A stretch of DNA of 64,000 nt from Streptomyces sp. NRRL S-350 (lineage in GTDB: Bacteria > Actinomycetota > Actinomycetes > Streptomycetales > Streptomycetaceae): assembly GCF_000719705.1 (NCBI RefSeq), contig NZ_JOHO01000002.1, positions 496,001 to 560,000 of the forward strand, written 5' to 3'. This document shows, piece after piece, positions 20,457 to 31,678 of this stretch. Position 1 is the stretch's first letter. The number at the start of each line of letters is the position of its first letter. The notes below the pieces were generated by a model. It did no database searches. It saw only the letters and a program-made list of their open reading frames with translations, and had not been told where the DNA came from. The position numbers and the translations under genes are program-made.

Positions 20457-20496
20457 GCCACCGTGCCCCCTGCGCGCCCGCAGGGGGCACGGTGGC
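20457..20496 (+). terminator. perfect 18-bp stem terminator
   Basis: GCCACCGTGCCCCCTGCG and its exact complement surround a 4-nt loop, starting 17 bp after the stop codon of the beta-helix/CdtB-like gene. One of the strongest hairpins in the window. Confidence 0.85.
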
Positions 20497-20604
20497 GTTC
20501 CGGGAGTCGTGACCGCGCGGTGCCGGGCGGCAGGCGACGGGCCCGGTTCGTCCGTTCGGATGGCGGGCGGCGCGGCACGCCCGGGGCCGCCCGGGGCGGC
20601 GGGC

Positions 20605-20610
20605 TAGGGT
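20605..20610 (+). promoter_or_regulatory. candidate -10 box of the sugar ABC operon
   Basis: TAGGGT matches the streptomycete TAGRRT -10 pattern and lies 35 nt before the start codon of the binding-protein gene. No good -35 is visible, so this is tentative. Confidence 0.35.
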
Positions 20611-20644
20611 CGGCGGGCCGGTCCGCCCCCACCACGGGAGAACG

Positions 20645-21922
20645 ATGCCGAGGATCCCCAGAACCCGCTCGCGGTGGACGCGCGCCGCCGTCGGGCTGGC
20701 CGTGGTCGCGTCCGCCCTGACGGGCTGCGGGGGCGGCTCCCAGGCCGGGCCGGTCACCCTGCACTGGTACAACTTCCCGGACGACTCGGGGGCCCTCCAG
20801 CAAGCCGCCGACCGCTGCGGGCAGCAGTCCGGCGGCCGCTACACCATCCGCTACGACAAGCTTCCGCGCGGCGCGGACGGGCAACGCCAGCAACTGGTCC
20901 GCCGGATGGCCGCGCACGACGCCGGCGTGGACATCCTGGGCCTGGACGTCACCTGGCCCGCCGAGTTCGCCGAGGCCGGCTGGATCAAGGAGTGGACCGG
21001 GGCGATGCGCGAGCAGGGCACCGCCGACACGCTCGACGCGGCGGTGAAGACCGCGACCTGGCGGGGCCGGCTCTACGCCGTGCCGTACAACTCCAACACC
21101 CAACTGCTCTGGTACCGCGACGACCTCGTACCCACCCCGCCCAGGACCTGGGCGGAGATGCTGGCCCGGGCCGACGAGCTGGCCCGGCAGGGCAAGCCCC
21201 ACCTCGTGGAGATCCAGGGCGCGCAGTACGAGGGGCTGACGGTCTGGTTCAACACGCTCGTGACCAGCGCGGGAGGCACCGTCCTCACCCCCGACGCACA
21301 GGCCCCCTCGCTCGGGGCGCCGGCGGTCGCGGCCGCCACGGTGATGCACGACCTGGCGACGTCGGCGGCCGCCGACCCCTCCCTGCCGAACCAGATGGAG
21401 GACCAGAACCGGCTCGCCATGGAGTCCGGCACCGCCGCCTTCGAACTCAACTACCCGTTCGTCTACCCCTCGATGAAGGCCAACCAGCCGCAGCTGTTCC
21501 CGCACTTCCGCTGGGCCCCGTACCCAGCCGTCACCCCCGACCGCCCCGCCAGCGTGACCATCGGCGGGATCGACCTCGCGGTGGGCGCCTACAGCCGGCA
21601 CCCCGACCTCGCCTTCGAAGCCACCCTGTGCCTGCGCAACCGGGACAACCAGCTCACCAACGCGCTGAAGGGCGGCCTCCCGCCCTCGCTGCGCAGCCTC
21701 TACCAGGCGCCCGAACTCACCGGGAGCTACCCGTTCGCCGCCGAGGTGCTGGCCGCCCTCGACTCCGCGAGCATCCGGCCGCAGACCCCCGCCTACCAGA
21801 ACGTGTCCATCGCCATCTCCCACACCCTGTCCCCACCCGCCGGCATCCGCCCGGACCAGGACGTGGCCGACCTCCGCGGGCAGATCCAGGACGCCCTCGG
21901 CTCGAAGGGGCTGATTCCGTGA
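20645..21922 (+). CDS. sugar ABC transporter substrate-binding lipoprotein
   Basis: A 425-residue extracellular solute-binding protein of family 1. Signal peptide with lipobox LTGC (Cys28), so it would be lipid-anchored on the outer face of the membrane. [13 protein letters not shown] opens the mature domain and [18 protein letters not shown] is the conserved hinge region seen in trehalose/maltose binders such as LpqY. It captures an oligosaccharide and hands it to the two permeases encoded next. First gene of a four-gene operon; the following GTG overlaps its stop. GGGAG precedes the ATG. The closeness to secreted glycosidases suggests import of their products; the sugar itself is not known. 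Confidence 0.92.
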   Translation: MPRIPRTRSRWTRAAVGLAVVASALTGCGGGSQAGPVTLHWYNFPDDSGALQQAADRCGQQSGGRYTIRYDKLPRGADGQRQQLVRRMAAHDAGVDILGLDVTWPAEFAEAGWIKEWTGAMREQGTADTLDAAVKTATWRGRLYAVPYNSNTQLLWYRDDLVPTPPRTWAEMLARADELARQGKPHLVEIQGAQYEGLTVWFNTLVTSAGGTVLTPDAQAPSLGAPAVAAATVMHDLATSAAADPSLPNQMEDQNRLAMESGTAAFELNYPFVYPSMKANQPQLFPHFRWAPYPAVTPDRPASVTIGGIDLAVGAYSRHPDLAFEATLCLRNRDNQLTNALKGGLPPSLRSLYQAPELTGSYPFAAEVLAALDSASIRPQTPAYQNVSIAISHTLSPPAGIRPDQDVADLRGQIQDALGSKGLIP

Positions 21923-22860
21923 CACCGTCCACCGGAGCCCGCGACGCGGTCGCCCGGGGCCCGGCCGGCCAGGCCGGCCCCTCCCGCGGCGCCCGCCAGG
22001 AACGCCGCCTGGGCCTGCTGCTCTGCGCCCCCGCGGTGATCGTGATGCTCGCGGTCACCGCCTACCCGATCGGCTACGCCCTCTACCTGTCCCTGCAGCG
22101 CTACGACCTGCGCTTCCCCGAGCAGGCGCACTGGATCGGCCTCGCCAACTACGGCGCCGTGCTGACCTCGACGTTCTGGTGGCAGGCGCTCGGCGTCACC
22201 GTCCTGATCACCGCGGTGTCGGTGGCCGTCGAGCTGGTGCTCGGCCTGGCGCTCGCCCTGGTGATGCACCGCGCCGTCTTCGGCCGCGGCACCGTCCGCA
22301 CCGCGGTCCTGGTGCCGTACGGGATCGTCACCGTGGTCGCCGCCTACTCCTGGCAGTACGCCTGGACACCCGGCACCGGCTACCTGGCCGCCCTGCTGCC
22401 GCAGGGCAGCGCCCCGCTCACCGAGCAGTGGCCCGCCGTCGGCCTGATCATCCTCGCCGAGGTGTGGAAGACCACCCCGTTCATGGCGCTGCTCCTGCTC
22501 GCGGGCCTGGCCCTGGTGCCCGACGAGACCGTCCGGGCCGCGATGGTGGACGGGGCGAGCTTCGGGCAGCGGCTGCGCCTGGTGGTCCTGCCGCTGATGA
22601 AGCCGGCCATCCTGGTCGCCCTGCTCTTCCGCACCCTGGACGCCTTCCGGATCTTCGACAACATCTACGTGCTGACCGGCGGCTCCAACGGCACCGGATC
22701 CGTCTCGATCCTCGGCTACGACAACCTCTTCACCGCGCTCAACCTGGGCATCGGCTCGGCGATCTCGGTGCTCATCTTCGTCTGCGTCGCGCTCATCGCG
22801 CTGGTCTTCGTCAAGCTGTTCGGCGCGGCCGCGCCCGGCGCCGAACCGGAGCGCCGATGA
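21919..22860 (+). CDS. sugar ABC transporter permease (MalF/SugA type)
   Basis: A 313-residue inner-membrane permease with six hydrophobic helices. The EAA loop reads [20 protein letters not shown], where the Gly and the spacing to the last helices fit the binding-protein-dependent permease family. The GTG start overlaps the previous stop (GTGA), showing translational coupling. An N-terminal cytosolic tail of about 35 residues precedes the first helix ([20 protein letters not shown]). It pairs with the next gene to form the transmembrane channel. Confidence 0.93.
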   Translation: MTPSTGARDAVARGPAGQAGPSRGARQERRLGLLLCAPAVIVMLAVTAYPIGYALYLSLQRYDLRFPEQAHWIGLANYGAVLTSTFWWQALGVTVLITAVSVAVELVLGLALALVMHRAVFGRGTVRTAVLVPYGIVTVVAAYSWQYAWTPGTGYLAALLPQGSAPLTEQWPAVGLIILAEVWKTTPFMALLLLAGLALVPDETVRAAMVDGASFGQRLRLVVLPLMKPAILVALLFRTLDAFRIFDNIYVLTGGSNGTGSVSILGYDNLFTALNLGIGSAISVLIFVCVALIALVFVKLFGAAAPGAEPERR

Positions 22861-23690
22861 ACGGCCGCCACGCCCGGACACTGACCGGCTGGGGCATCGC
22901 CAACCTGGTCGTCGTCCTCTACGCCCTGTTCCCGGTGTGGTGGATCGTGGCGCTCTCGTTCAAGGACCCGGCCACCCTCTCCGACGGCGACTTCGTGCCG
23001 CGCAAGTGGACCTGGGCCAACTACCGCGGCATCTTCCAGACCTCGGAGTTCACCCGCGCCCTGGTGAACTCCATCGGGATCGCAGTGATCGCCACCACCA
23101 TCGCCGTCGTCCTCGGCACCATGGCCGCCTACGCCGTCGCCCGGCTGCGCTTCCCCGGCAAGCGGCTGCTGATCGGGGTGTCCCTGCTGATCGCGATGTT
23201 CCCGCCGATCTCGCTGGTCTCACCGCTGTTCAACATCGAGCGGGTGCTCGGAATCTTCGACACCTGGCTCGGGCTGATCATCCCGTACATGACCTTCTCG
23301 CTGCCGCTGGCGATCTACACCCTCTCGGCGTTCTTCCGCGAGATCCCCTGGGACCTGGAGAAGGCCGCCAAGGTCGACGGCGCCACGCCCTGGCAGGCGT
23401 TCCGGCTGGTCATCGCCCCGCTGGCGGCGCCGGGCGTGTTCACCACCGGCATCCTGGTCTTCATCTTCTGCTGGAACGACTTCCTGTTCGCCATCTCGCT
23501 GACCTCCACCACCGCGGCCCGGACCGTGCCGGCCGCCATCGCGTTCTTCACCGGAAGCTCCCAGTTCGAGCAGCCGACCGGCTCGATCGCGGCCGCCGCC
23601 GTGATCATCACGATCCCGATCGTGGTCTTCGTGCTGCTGTTCCAACGCCGCATCGTCGCCGGGCTCACCGCCGGCGCAGTCAAAGGTTGA
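22857..23690 (+). CDS. sugar ABC transporter permease (MalG/SugB type)
   Basis: A 277-residue permease whose ATG overlaps the preceding stop (ATGA). The first helix, [20 protein letters not shown], is typical of MalG-type proteins, and the EAA motif is [21 protein letters not shown]. Six helices are visible. It completes the heterodimeric channel with the preceding permease. Confidence 0.93.
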   Translation: MNGRHARTLTGWGIANLVVVLYALFPVWWIVALSFKDPATLSDGDFVPRKWTWANYRGIFQTSEFTRALVNSIGIAVIATTIAVVLGTMAAYAVARLRFPGKRLLIGVSLLIAMFPPISLVSPLFNIERVLGIFDTWLGLIIPYMTFSLPLAIYTLSAFFREIPWDLEKAAKVDGATPWQAFRLVIAPLAAPGVFTTGILVFIFCWNDFLFAISLTSTTAARTVPAAIAFFTGSSQFEQPTGSIAAAAVIITIPIVVFVLLFQRRIVAGLTAGAVKG

Positions 23691-23724
23691 GACCGCCGCA
23701 CCCGGCGGACCAGGAAGGCGGATC

Positions 23725-24909
<1,185 letters not shown>

Positions 24910-24941
24910 CGCCGCCGCACTCCCTGCCGGTCGGCTCCCCT

Positions 24942-25790
24942 TCACTCGTACGGGACGACGGCGACCGGGCAGCGGACGTGGTGGATCGCCGCGTGCGCCA
25001 CCGGGCCGAGGTGGTGGTGGCGCAGCGGCATCCAGTGCCGGCGGCGGCCGACGACGAGCAGCCGGGCCGTCGCCGCCGCGTCCACGAGCTCGACGGCGGC
25101 CTTGCCCCGGACCAGGTCGGTCGTCACCTCCACCTCGGGGTGGCGGGCCCGCCAGGACTCCAGGGCTTCGGCGAGGTCGGCCCGCTCGCCGGCGGACACC
25201 TCGCCCTCCAGGCCGCCGATGGCGCCGTAGGACAGGTGCGCACTGCCGGGCGGCGGTGCCCAGACGTGCACGACGCGCAGCGGCGCCGAGCGGAGTGCGG
25301 CGGCCTCGAAGGCGAAGGCCAGGACGGCGTCCGCCGGGCGCGCCAGGTCGAGGCCCACCGTCACCGGGCCGTTCCTCTCGCCCGCGTCCGACCGGACCAG
25401 CACCACCGGGCAGACGGCCCGGCGCAGCACCTCCTGGCTGACCGAGCCGACCAGGAAGCCGTGGACGGTGCCGAGCCCGCGCGAGCCCAGCACGACCACG
25501 GCGGCACGGCGTGCGGCGGCCTCCAGCGCCTCGGCAGGGTCGGCGGAGACGAGGGATCCGGCGACCGGCACCCCGGGCACCAGGGCGCGCAGCTCGGCCT
25601 CGCGGTCGGTGAGGCGGCCCAGGGCCTGGTCGTAGCTCTGCTCGCTGCCGACCACGTCCCGCTTGGGGAGGGGCCAGGCCCGGAGCAGGTCGAGGCGCAG
25701 GCCGCGGCGCACCGCCTCGCGGGCGGCCCACTCGGTGGCGGCCATGCTCTCGGGCGAGCCGTCGAATCCGGCGATCACGGATCCGCTCAT
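24942..25790 (-). CDS. universal stress protein (tandem UspA domains)
   Basis: A 282-residue cytoplasmic protein with two UspA domains. Domain 1 opens [19 protein letters not shown] and carries the ATP-binding pattern [19 protein letters not shown] before CPVVLV. Domain 2 opens [19 protein letters not shown]; its loop, [20 protein letters not shown], departs from GxxGxxxxxxxxxGS and so may not bind ATP. Tandem Usps are common in actinomycetes in redox and dormancy responses. Monocistronic and convergent with the ABC operon. Confidence 0.92.
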   Translation of the reverse strand: MSGSVIAGFDGSPESMAATEWAAREAVRRGLRLDLLRAWPLPKRDVVGSEQSYDQALGRLTDREAELRALVPGVPVAGSLVSADPAEALEAAARRAAVVVLGSRGLGTVHGFLVGSVSQEVLRRAVCPVVLVRSDAGERNGPVTVGLDLARPADAVLAFAFEAAALRSAPLRVVHVWAPPPGSAHLSYGAIGGLEGEVSAGERADLAEALESWRARHPEVEVTTDLVRGKAAVELVDAAATARLLVVGRRRHWMPLRHHHLGPVAHAAIHHVRCPVAVVPYE

Positions 25791-26017
25791 GGCGTCCTCC
25801 TCGGTTCCGCGGCGGACCGAGGGGGCGTCCGCCGCCTCGGGTGCGGGCCCCAGTATCGGCAGTCGGCGCGGTCGGCGCCTCCCGGAGCGCGCCGCCGCCG
25901 CTCCGGGCCGTCCCCGGCCCCGGGCCCGGAGCCGAGGCCGGATCCGGTGCTGGGCGCCGCCCGCCGAGGGGCGGCGCAGCGCCGCTGACCACGGGAAACA
26001 CCGATCGGGAGCCTGGA

Positions 26018-26023
26018 TATGCT
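26018..26023 (+). promoter_or_regulatory. candidate -10 box, leaderless start of the YjdM-like gene
   Basis: TATGCT ends 6 nt before the ATG at 26030, and no Shine-Dalgarno sequence lies within 15 nt of that ATG (GGGAG at 26007 is too far). Transcription would start at or next to the A of ATG, giving a leaderless mRNA, which is common in actinomycetes. Confidence 0.4.
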
Positions 26024-26029
26024 GGTCCC

Positions 26030-26398
26030 ATGAGTGACACCCTTCCCGCCTGCCCGCAGTGCGCCGGCGAGTACACCTACGAGATGGACGCCCTCATGGT
26101 CTGCCCGGAGTGCGGCCACGAGTGGGCGCCCGCCGACGGCGAGGCCGCCGCCGGGGCCGCCCCCGCCGGGGGCGGCGAGCGAGTGGTCAGGGACGCGGTC
26201 GGCAACGTCCTGGCCGACGGCGACACCGTCACCGTCGTCAAGGCCCTCAAGGTCAAGGGCAGCGTCTCCGGCATCAAGGCCGGCACCAAGGTCCGCAACA
26301 TCCGCCTGGTCGACGGCGTCGACGGCCACGACATCGACTGCCGCATCGACGGCTTCGGCGCGATGCAGCTCAAGTCCGGCGTGGTCAAGAAGGCCTGA
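26030..26398 (+). CDS. zinc ribbon protein YjdM (PhnA family)
   Basis: A 122-residue protein. The N-terminal zinc ribbon has CPQC and CPECG knuckles (residues ~8-28), and the C-terminal PhnA/YjdM domain reads [20 protein letters not shown] then LKVKG and VRNIRLVDG, followed by [20 protein letters not shown]. In E. coli the orthologue was once linked to alkylphosphonate use, but its function is unproven. An Ala/Gly-rich linker joins the two parts and is longer than in enterobacteria. Likely translated from a leaderless mRNA. Confidence 0.9.
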   Translation: MSDTLPACPQCAGEYTYEMDALMVCPECGHEWAPADGEAAAGAAPAGGGERVVRDAVGNVLADGDTVTVVKALKVKGSVSGIKAGTKVRNIRLVDGVDGHDIDCRIDGFGAMQLKSGVVKKA

Positions 26399-26527
26399 CG
26401 AGTCCTTCGCGGTCGAACCCGGCCCGCCGGCGCCGGCCGGGTCTTCACCGCGCTCTTCCCGGCACCCAGGGCAGCCCCGTATGGTCGGTCACCGCCGACT
26501 TGTCGAGCCACCGTCACCACCACGGGG

Positions 26528-28474
26528 ATGCGCATGAAGAGACTCGGAACGCGCCTGCTCGCCCTGGCCGCGTGCCTGCCCGTACTCGCCGCCCTGGCGG
26601 CGGGCTCCGGCGCCGCGGCGCCGACGGGCGCCACCGCCGACCGGCCCGCCGCCGCGGCGGCCGCCGGTGCCCGGTCGGCCGCGACCTGGACCGGTCCGCT
26701 CAGCACCCGCGGGCGCTACATCGTCGACGCGAACGGCGACCGGTTCAAGCTGAAGGCCGCCAACTGGGCCGGGGCCCAAGGGACCTGGGAAGGCAGCGGT
26801 AGCGCCGACGACCCCGCGAACAACCAGGCCGGGCAGGTGTCGCACAACCTCCCGCTGGGGCTGGACCGGGTGCCGATGGCCCGGCTCCTGGACGACTTCC
26901 ACGCCCTGGGCCTCAACAGCATCCGGCTGCCGTTCGCCAACGCGATGATCCACGACACCGCGCCCGTACCGGACGTCGCCGTCGCCGCGAACCCGCAGCT
27001 GAAGGGGAAGACCCCGCTCCAGGTGTTCGACGCCGTCATCGCCGCGCTCACCGCCGACGGCTTCGCGGTCATCCTCAACAACCACACCACCAGCTACCGC
27101 TTCTGCTGCGGCCTGGACGGCAACGAGCGGTGGAACAGCGGCCAGACCACCCAGGCCTGGGAGGACGACTGGGTGTTCCTGGCGAAGCGGTACAAGGACA
27201 ACAAGCGGGTGGTCGGCGCCGACCTGCGCAACGAAGTCCGCCGCGACACCTGGGACGACCCCAACTGGGGCCTGGGCGACGCCCACGACGAGTACGCCGC
27301 CTTCGAGGAGGCCGGCAACCGGATCCTGCAGGCCGACCCGGACCTGCTCGTCGTCATGGAGGGCATCAACTGGTACGGCATCCCCGCCGCGCCGTTCAGC
27401 CACGGCCGCCCGATGCTCACCCCGGTGCGCAACCTCTCCAACACCCTGATCGACTCCGGCAAACTGGTGTACTCCGCGCACTTCTACGCCTACACCGGGC
27501 CGGCCAACACCGGGGCGGGCAGCGGCCCGGGAGCGACGAACGACCCCCGCTACGAGGACTTCACCCCCGCACAGCTGGCCCAGGTCGTGGACGACGAGGC
27601 GCTGTTCGTCACCCAGGCCGGGCAGCACTTCACCGCCCCGGTCTGGATCAGCGAGTTCGGCGCGGGCGGACGCGGCTCCACCGACACCGGGGAACAGACC
27701 TGGCTGGACACCTTCACCGACCTCCTGGCCCGCAACGACACCGACTTCGCCGTCTGGCCGCTGGTCGGCTGGGCCGACACCGGCGGACGGCCGCTGGACA
27801 CCTGGGCGCTGCTCTCCTACGACCCCGCCGGCCGGCGCACCGGCCTCGGCGACCCCGGTGACTGGCGGGCACCCGACTGGCACAAGCTCGTCGACGCCCC
27901 CGCGCTCACCGGCCCGGTCGCCCGGGTGGACCACTGGAACATGCTCGACCTCGACCACAGCGACCGGAACGTCTCCCGGCGGATGCTCGCCCTGCCGGAC
28001 TGGAGCCCCGGCAACCGCAAGGGCACCTGCCCGGACGGCCTGCGCCTGATCGCCCTGGGCCGCGGCGCCAGCCGAGGCCTGTGCACCGACGCGGGCGAGC
28101 CCGCGACGGGCACCGGCGACTGGACCACCGTCACCGACGAGCGCTACGTCACCGCGGGGGACTGGGCCCCCGGCTACAACAAGCTGCAGTGCCCCGACCA
28201 CACCTACGCCGTCGGCTACGGCGTGCACGGCGACGCCATGGCCGCCCTGCTGTGCGCACCCGGCGCGGGGCCCCTGCCCACGACCGGTCGCACCCTCTGG
28301 TTCGACCGGGGCGACAACCGGCCCCCCACCGGCGGCTCCGTCGCGAGCGACTGGGCGCCGGGCCACTACAAGGGCCAGTGTGCGGACGGCGAGTACCTGG
28401 CCGGCGTCGCCTACACCTGGCGGTCGCTCCAGTACGGCGCCCCCGACGCCCTGCTCTGCCGCCCGCTCGCCTGA
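26528..28474 (+). CDS. secreted glycoside hydrolase family 5 (cellulase-like) with C-terminal Cys-paired repeats
   Basis: A 648-residue secreted protein. Signal peptide ~1-31 (LLALAACLPVLAALAAGSGA). The GH5 barrel spans ~60-470 with RGRYIVDANGDRFKLKAANW at its start, acid/base Glu236 in LRNEVRRD and nucleophile Glu376 in WISEFGAG. After ~residue 485 there are three repeats starting DWSPGNRKGTC (491), DWAPGYNKLQC (545) and DWAPGHYKGQC (608), each closing with a second Cys in ALLC or a similar end; I do not recognise this module. It probably binds carbohydrate or cell wall. The start could instead be the ATG 6 nt downstream. Not part of the upstream ABC operon. Confidence 0.87.
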   Translation: MRMKRLGTRLLALAACLPVLAALAAGSGAAAPTGATADRPAAAAAAGARSAATWTGPLSTRGRYIVDANGDRFKLKAANWAGAQGTWEGSGSADDPANNQAGQVSHNLPLGLDRVPMARLLDDFHALGLNSIRLPFANAMIHDTAPVPDVAVAANPQLKGKTPLQVFDAVIAALTADGFAVILNNHTTSYRFCCGLDGNERWNSGQTTQAWEDDWVFLAKRYKDNKRVVGADLRNEVRRDTWDDPNWGLGDAHDEYAAFEEAGNRILQADPDLLVVMEGINWYGIPAAPFSHGRPMLTPVRNLSNTLIDSGKLVYSAHFYAYTGPANTGAGSGPGATNDPRYEDFTPAQLAQVVDDEALFVTQAGQHFTAPVWISEFGAGGRGSTDTGEQTWLDTFTDLLARNDTDFAVWPLVGWADTGGRPLDTWALLSYDPAGRRTGLGDPGDWRAPDWHKLVDAPALTGPVARVDHWNMLDLDHSDRNVSRRMLALPDWSPGNRKGTCPDGLRLIALGRGASRGLCTDAGEPATGTGDWTTVTDERYVTAGDWAPGYNKLQCPDHTYAVGYGVHGDAMAALLCAPGAGPLPTTGRTLWFDRGDNRPPTGGSVASDWAPGHYKGQCADGEYLAGVAYTWRSLQYGAPDALLCRPLA

Positions 28475-28649
28475 CCGGCTCCGGCCGCCGCCGCCCGCCC
28501 GAGCGGTGGCGGGCGGCCTCGACGGGACCGGGCGCGCCCCGCCGGGACCGAGCGCCGGGCACGCCCCGCCGGGACCGGTGCCTCATGTGCCCGGGACACC
28601 GGGTGCAGGACACTGCTGCCATCCGGCCGTCGGCGAGGAGAGGGTGCTC

Positions 28650-30713
28650 ATGGCTGCGGAGAGTGCGCGAAGAGCCTGGTGGCGGCCCCGGTCCGGGCCG
28701 GCGGAGCGGCAACTGGCCATGGCGGGCTGGTGCGCCGCCGTCTGCCTGGTGGCCGGCGGCCTCTGGGTGGGCTACGTCGTGAGCCACCTCGGCTCGCCCG
28801 GGATCTCCCCGCCGGCCCACCACCTGGCGGTCCTCGGCTACGGCCTCGCCGCCGTCGCCGGCGGGATGCTGCTGCACGCCCACCGGCCGGGCAACCAGCT
28901 CGGCTGGGCGCTGCTCGCCTACGGGACGGCGCTGATCGTGCCGCTCGCCGCCCAGGCCCCGGTCTGGGTGGAGGTGGGCGACTCCAGGGTGGTCGGGGCC
29001 GTCGTGGTCCTGGTGTCGGTCGGCTACACCGTCAGCGGCACGCTGTGGCACGCGCTGCCGCTGTGGCTGCCGTACGGGACGCTGCCCAGCCGCCGCTGGT
29101 GGTACGCCATCGGTGCCGTGGGCCTGTGGATGCTGCCGCAGGCGTGCTACTACGTCTACCAGCCCACCGTGTTCGGCCGGCCGAACCCGTTCGCCGGCAG
29201 CGCCGTCGCGAGTCGGCTGCGGCAGTTCGACGACCGGCTGCACGTCGCCCAGCTCGTGGTGTTCGTCGTGCTGACCGCCGTGGTGATCCTCGTGCCGCTC
29301 GCCCGCACCCGCGGTTTGTCCCCCCGACGGCGGCAGAACGTGCTGATCGGGCTCGGCGTCTACCTGCTGTGGGGCGGTGCCGAACTCGGCTACTACTTCG
29401 ACGAGCAGAGCACGGCCTCGTACGTCGCCTTCGCGGTCGCCTCCGCGCTGTGGACGCTCACCCTGGCCGTCGTCGCCGTGCGCGACGGCTCCTGGCGGCT
29501 CGACCGGGCGGCCCGCCGGGTGCTGGTCGGGCTGCTGGTGGCCACCGGACTGGTCGTGGCGTTCGTGCTGGTGGCCTGCGTGCTCTCCACCATGCTGCTG
29601 CCCGGGCGGCGCGGCGCCGGGGCGCTGCTGCTGGTCGCCGTCGTCTTCGTGTTCGCCGCCGGGCTGCCCCGGGGCGTCCGGTGGGCCTCCGGCGTCGTCG
29701 ACCGCTGGTACTACGGCTCGCGCGCGCAGCCGTACCAGGTGCTGCGCAGCCTGGCCGGACGGGTCAGTCAGACCGTCGACCCGCAGGACGTACCGGCCGT
29801 GCTGTGCACCACCGTCAGTGACGAACTCCGGCTCTCCGGCGTGGCGTTGACCGTCTCCACCCGCGGCGGCGAACGCCCGCTGGCCGCCGTCGGGGACCGC
29901 TCCGGCAGCGGCGAGGGCTTCGCCCTGGTGCACCGCGGCGCCGAGATCGGCCGGCTCACCGTCGCCCCGCGCCCCGGCCAGCAGACACTCGACGCCAGCG
30001 ACCGCGACATCCTCCGCTCGCTCGCCGACCAGGCCGCGCCCGCCGTCGCCTCGCTGCAGCTGATGGAGGACCTCCGGGCCAGCCGGGAGCAGATCGTCGC
30101 GGCCCGCGAGGAGGAGCGCCGCCAGCTGCGCCGCGACATCCACGACGGCCTCGGCCCGTTGCTGGCCGGCCTGCGGCTGCGCCTGCAGGGTGCGGCCGCG
30201 GTCGACGACCCGACGCAGTTCCCGGGCGCGTTGGAGCGGCTCGCGGACGACCTGGCCTCGGCCGTCCGCGAGGTCCGGCGGATCACCGACCGGCTCGGGC
30301 CGACCGCCCTGGGCGACTACGGACTCTCCCAGGCGCTGAACCGGCTCGCCGAGACCTTCAGCGACGCCGACCTCGCCGTCACCACACGACTGGAGCCCGA
30401 CCCGCTGCCCGAGCTGCCCGCCGCCGTGGAGGTCGCCGTCTACCGGATCACCGCGGAGTCGCTCAACAACGTGCTCCGCCACGCCCGGGCGAGCAGGGCC
30501 ACGGTGTCCGTGCGGGTGGACACCGGGCAGCTGGAGCTCGTCGTCCAGGACGACGGGCAGGGCCCGGGGCGGTGCGGGGCCGCGCATCCGGGGGTCGGGC
30601 TGCGGTCGATGTCCGAGCGGGCCGCGGAGATCGGCGGCAGTTGCACCGTCGACGCGCTCGGCCGTGGCACCCGGGTGCACGCGGTGCTCCCTCGGCGGCC
30701 CGTGAGCGAGTGA
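28650..30713 (+). CDS. orphan sensor histidine kinase (NarL-type partner family)
   Basis: A 687-residue membrane kinase. Around 10 hydrophobic segments occupy residues ~20-350, a MASE-like sensor of unknown ligand. A GAF-like part follows, with the segment ASDRDILRSLADQAAPAVAS. The HisKA_3 dimer helix is EEERRQLRRDIHDGLGPLLA with phospho-acceptor His498, and the HATPase_c has AESLNNVLRHARAS (N box), VVQDDGQGPG and GVGLRSMSERAAEIGG. The segment RWYYGSRAQPYQVL recurs in this streptomycete group, from memory. No LuxR/NarL response regulator lies next to it, so its partner is elsewhere. GAGAGG lies 6 nt upstream of the ATG. Confidence 0.88.
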   Translation: MAAESARRAWWRPRSGPAERQLAMAGWCAAVCLVAGGLWVGYVVSHLGSPGISPPAHHLAVLGYGLAAVAGGMLLHAHRPGNQLGWALLAYGTALIVPLAAQAPVWVEVGDSRVVGAVVVLVSVGYTVSGTLWHALPLWLPYGTLPSRRWWYAIGAVGLWMLPQACYYVYQPTVFGRPNPFAGSAVASRLRQFDDRLHVAQLVVFVVLTAVVILVPLARTRGLSPRRRQNVLIGLGVYLLWGGAELGYYFDEQSTASYVAFAVASALWTLTLAVVAVRDGSWRLDRAARRVLVGLLVATGLVVAFVLVACVLSTMLLPGRRGAGALLLVAVVFVFAAGLPRGVRWASGVVDRWYYGSRAQPYQVLRSLAGRVSQTVDPQDVPAVLCTTVSDELRLSGVALTVSTRGGERPLAAVGDRSGSGEGFALVHRGAEIGRLTVAPRPGQQTLDASDRDILRSLADQAAPAVASLQLMEDLRASREQIVAAREEERRQLRRDIHDGLGPLLAGLRLRLQGAAAVDDPTQFPGALERLADDLASAVREVRRITDRLGPTALGDYGLSQALNRLAETFSDADLAVTTRLEPDPLPELPAAVEVAVYRITAESLNNVLRHARASRATVSVRVDTGQLELVVQDDGQGPGRCGAAHPGVGLRSMSERAAEIGGSCTVDALGRGTRVHAVLPRRPVSE

Positions 30714-30878
30714 GCGCGGTGCTCGCCGGTGCTTTTCGGTGCTCCTCGGTGCTTTCGGCGAGCCCCGGCGCAGCGCTCGCGGCCGGACCGGCGACAGGGG
30801 GCCGCCCCCGGCGCGACGGGCGGTCGGCCGGGGGCGGGACGTGTCAGGGGATCGGGGGCAAAAGGGTGGGTAGCGCGT

Positions 30879-31106
30879 TCAATTGCAGTTCGGCGGATTG
30901 GGGCACCGGGGTCGCGACGGGCCGGTGCCGGCGCCCGTGCCGGGCCCGGGGCGGGGCCACCGCTTGGGTCCGCGGCCGCCCGCGGTGCTCTCGGTGCTCC
31001 CGACCCGGCACCTGCACGCCCGGGCGGCCGCGGCGAGGCTCACGGCGGCGAACACGGCGGCGACACCGGCCGCCGCCAGCGCCGTACCGGCCGATCTGTC
31101 AGTCAT
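30879..31106 (-). CDS. small hypothetical membrane-anchored protein
   Basis: A possible 75-residue protein: one N-terminal hydrophobic helix (ALAAAGVAAVFAAVSLAAAA), then CRC, then a Pro/Gly/Arg-rich tail ending CPNPPNCN. The case for a real gene is a perfect GGAGG ribosome-binding site 6 nt before the ATG and a helix right after the start. The case against is its low complexity. Function unknown. Confidence 0.42.
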   Translation of the reverse strand: MTDRSAGTALAAAGVAAVFAAVSLAAAARACRCRVGSTESTAGGRGPKRWPRPGPGTGAGTGPSRPRCPNPPNCN

Positions 31107-31678
31107 GGCTGACCTCCAGGGTGGGTTCCGCAGGCCGGGCGCTCCGACCTGCTCCTCCATGCCACCGCCGGTCCTGCCCCGACCGCATGGGGCGACGGTC
31201 CTGTCCCGGTCCCGCTGCGCGCTGGGGCGGTCACCATGGGTGATGCGGCGCGGGCGGTGGCTGGTCTGCGGTCGGGTACCTCCGCATCCGGGCTCCGCTG
31301 GGGTCCACGGGATCCCCCCGGGTTCCCCGGGGTTCCGGCCGGGGGTGGGGGTTCGGTACGGGGCGGTGCGCTGGGGGCGACTCGGCGGACGGCCGGGCCC
31401 GGGCACCGGGGGAGCCTCTTCTGGAAGCGTAACGGCGTGAACGTCCCTGGCAACTCGGCCACTTGGGAAGCCCGGCAATGGCGGAACGGTGGCGGGGGTG
31501 GGAGGGAACGGGTTCGTTCACTAACATCGACAGTAGTCCCGTGACAGAGAACCTGCATTCGCCGTCGCGCCGGCGGACGGGGACTCCCTTTCGGAGGTCC
31601 GCGTCCCGGAGAACCACGGCGCGGACGAATGCGTGTACCGATGGGATCGAGGAAGGCGACTGGAGAAGGTGCGCAGCC
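31107..31678. other. 572-bp intergenic region upstream of the TetR gene
   Basis: No gene is supported here. The stretch 31505-31560 is less GC-rich and contains the motif shared with the MFS promoter (31513-31541). The rest is GC-rich sequence with poor codon bias in all frames. Confidence 0.6.
31513..31541. promoter_or_regulatory. motif shared with the MFS promoter region (copy 2)
   Basis: TTCGTTC, 8 nt, CGACAGTAG, 1 nt, CCCG, 138 bp upstream of the TetR start codon. It matches the copy at 9922-9950 in 24 of 29 positions and is the best candidate for an autoregulatory operator. Confidence 0.5.
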
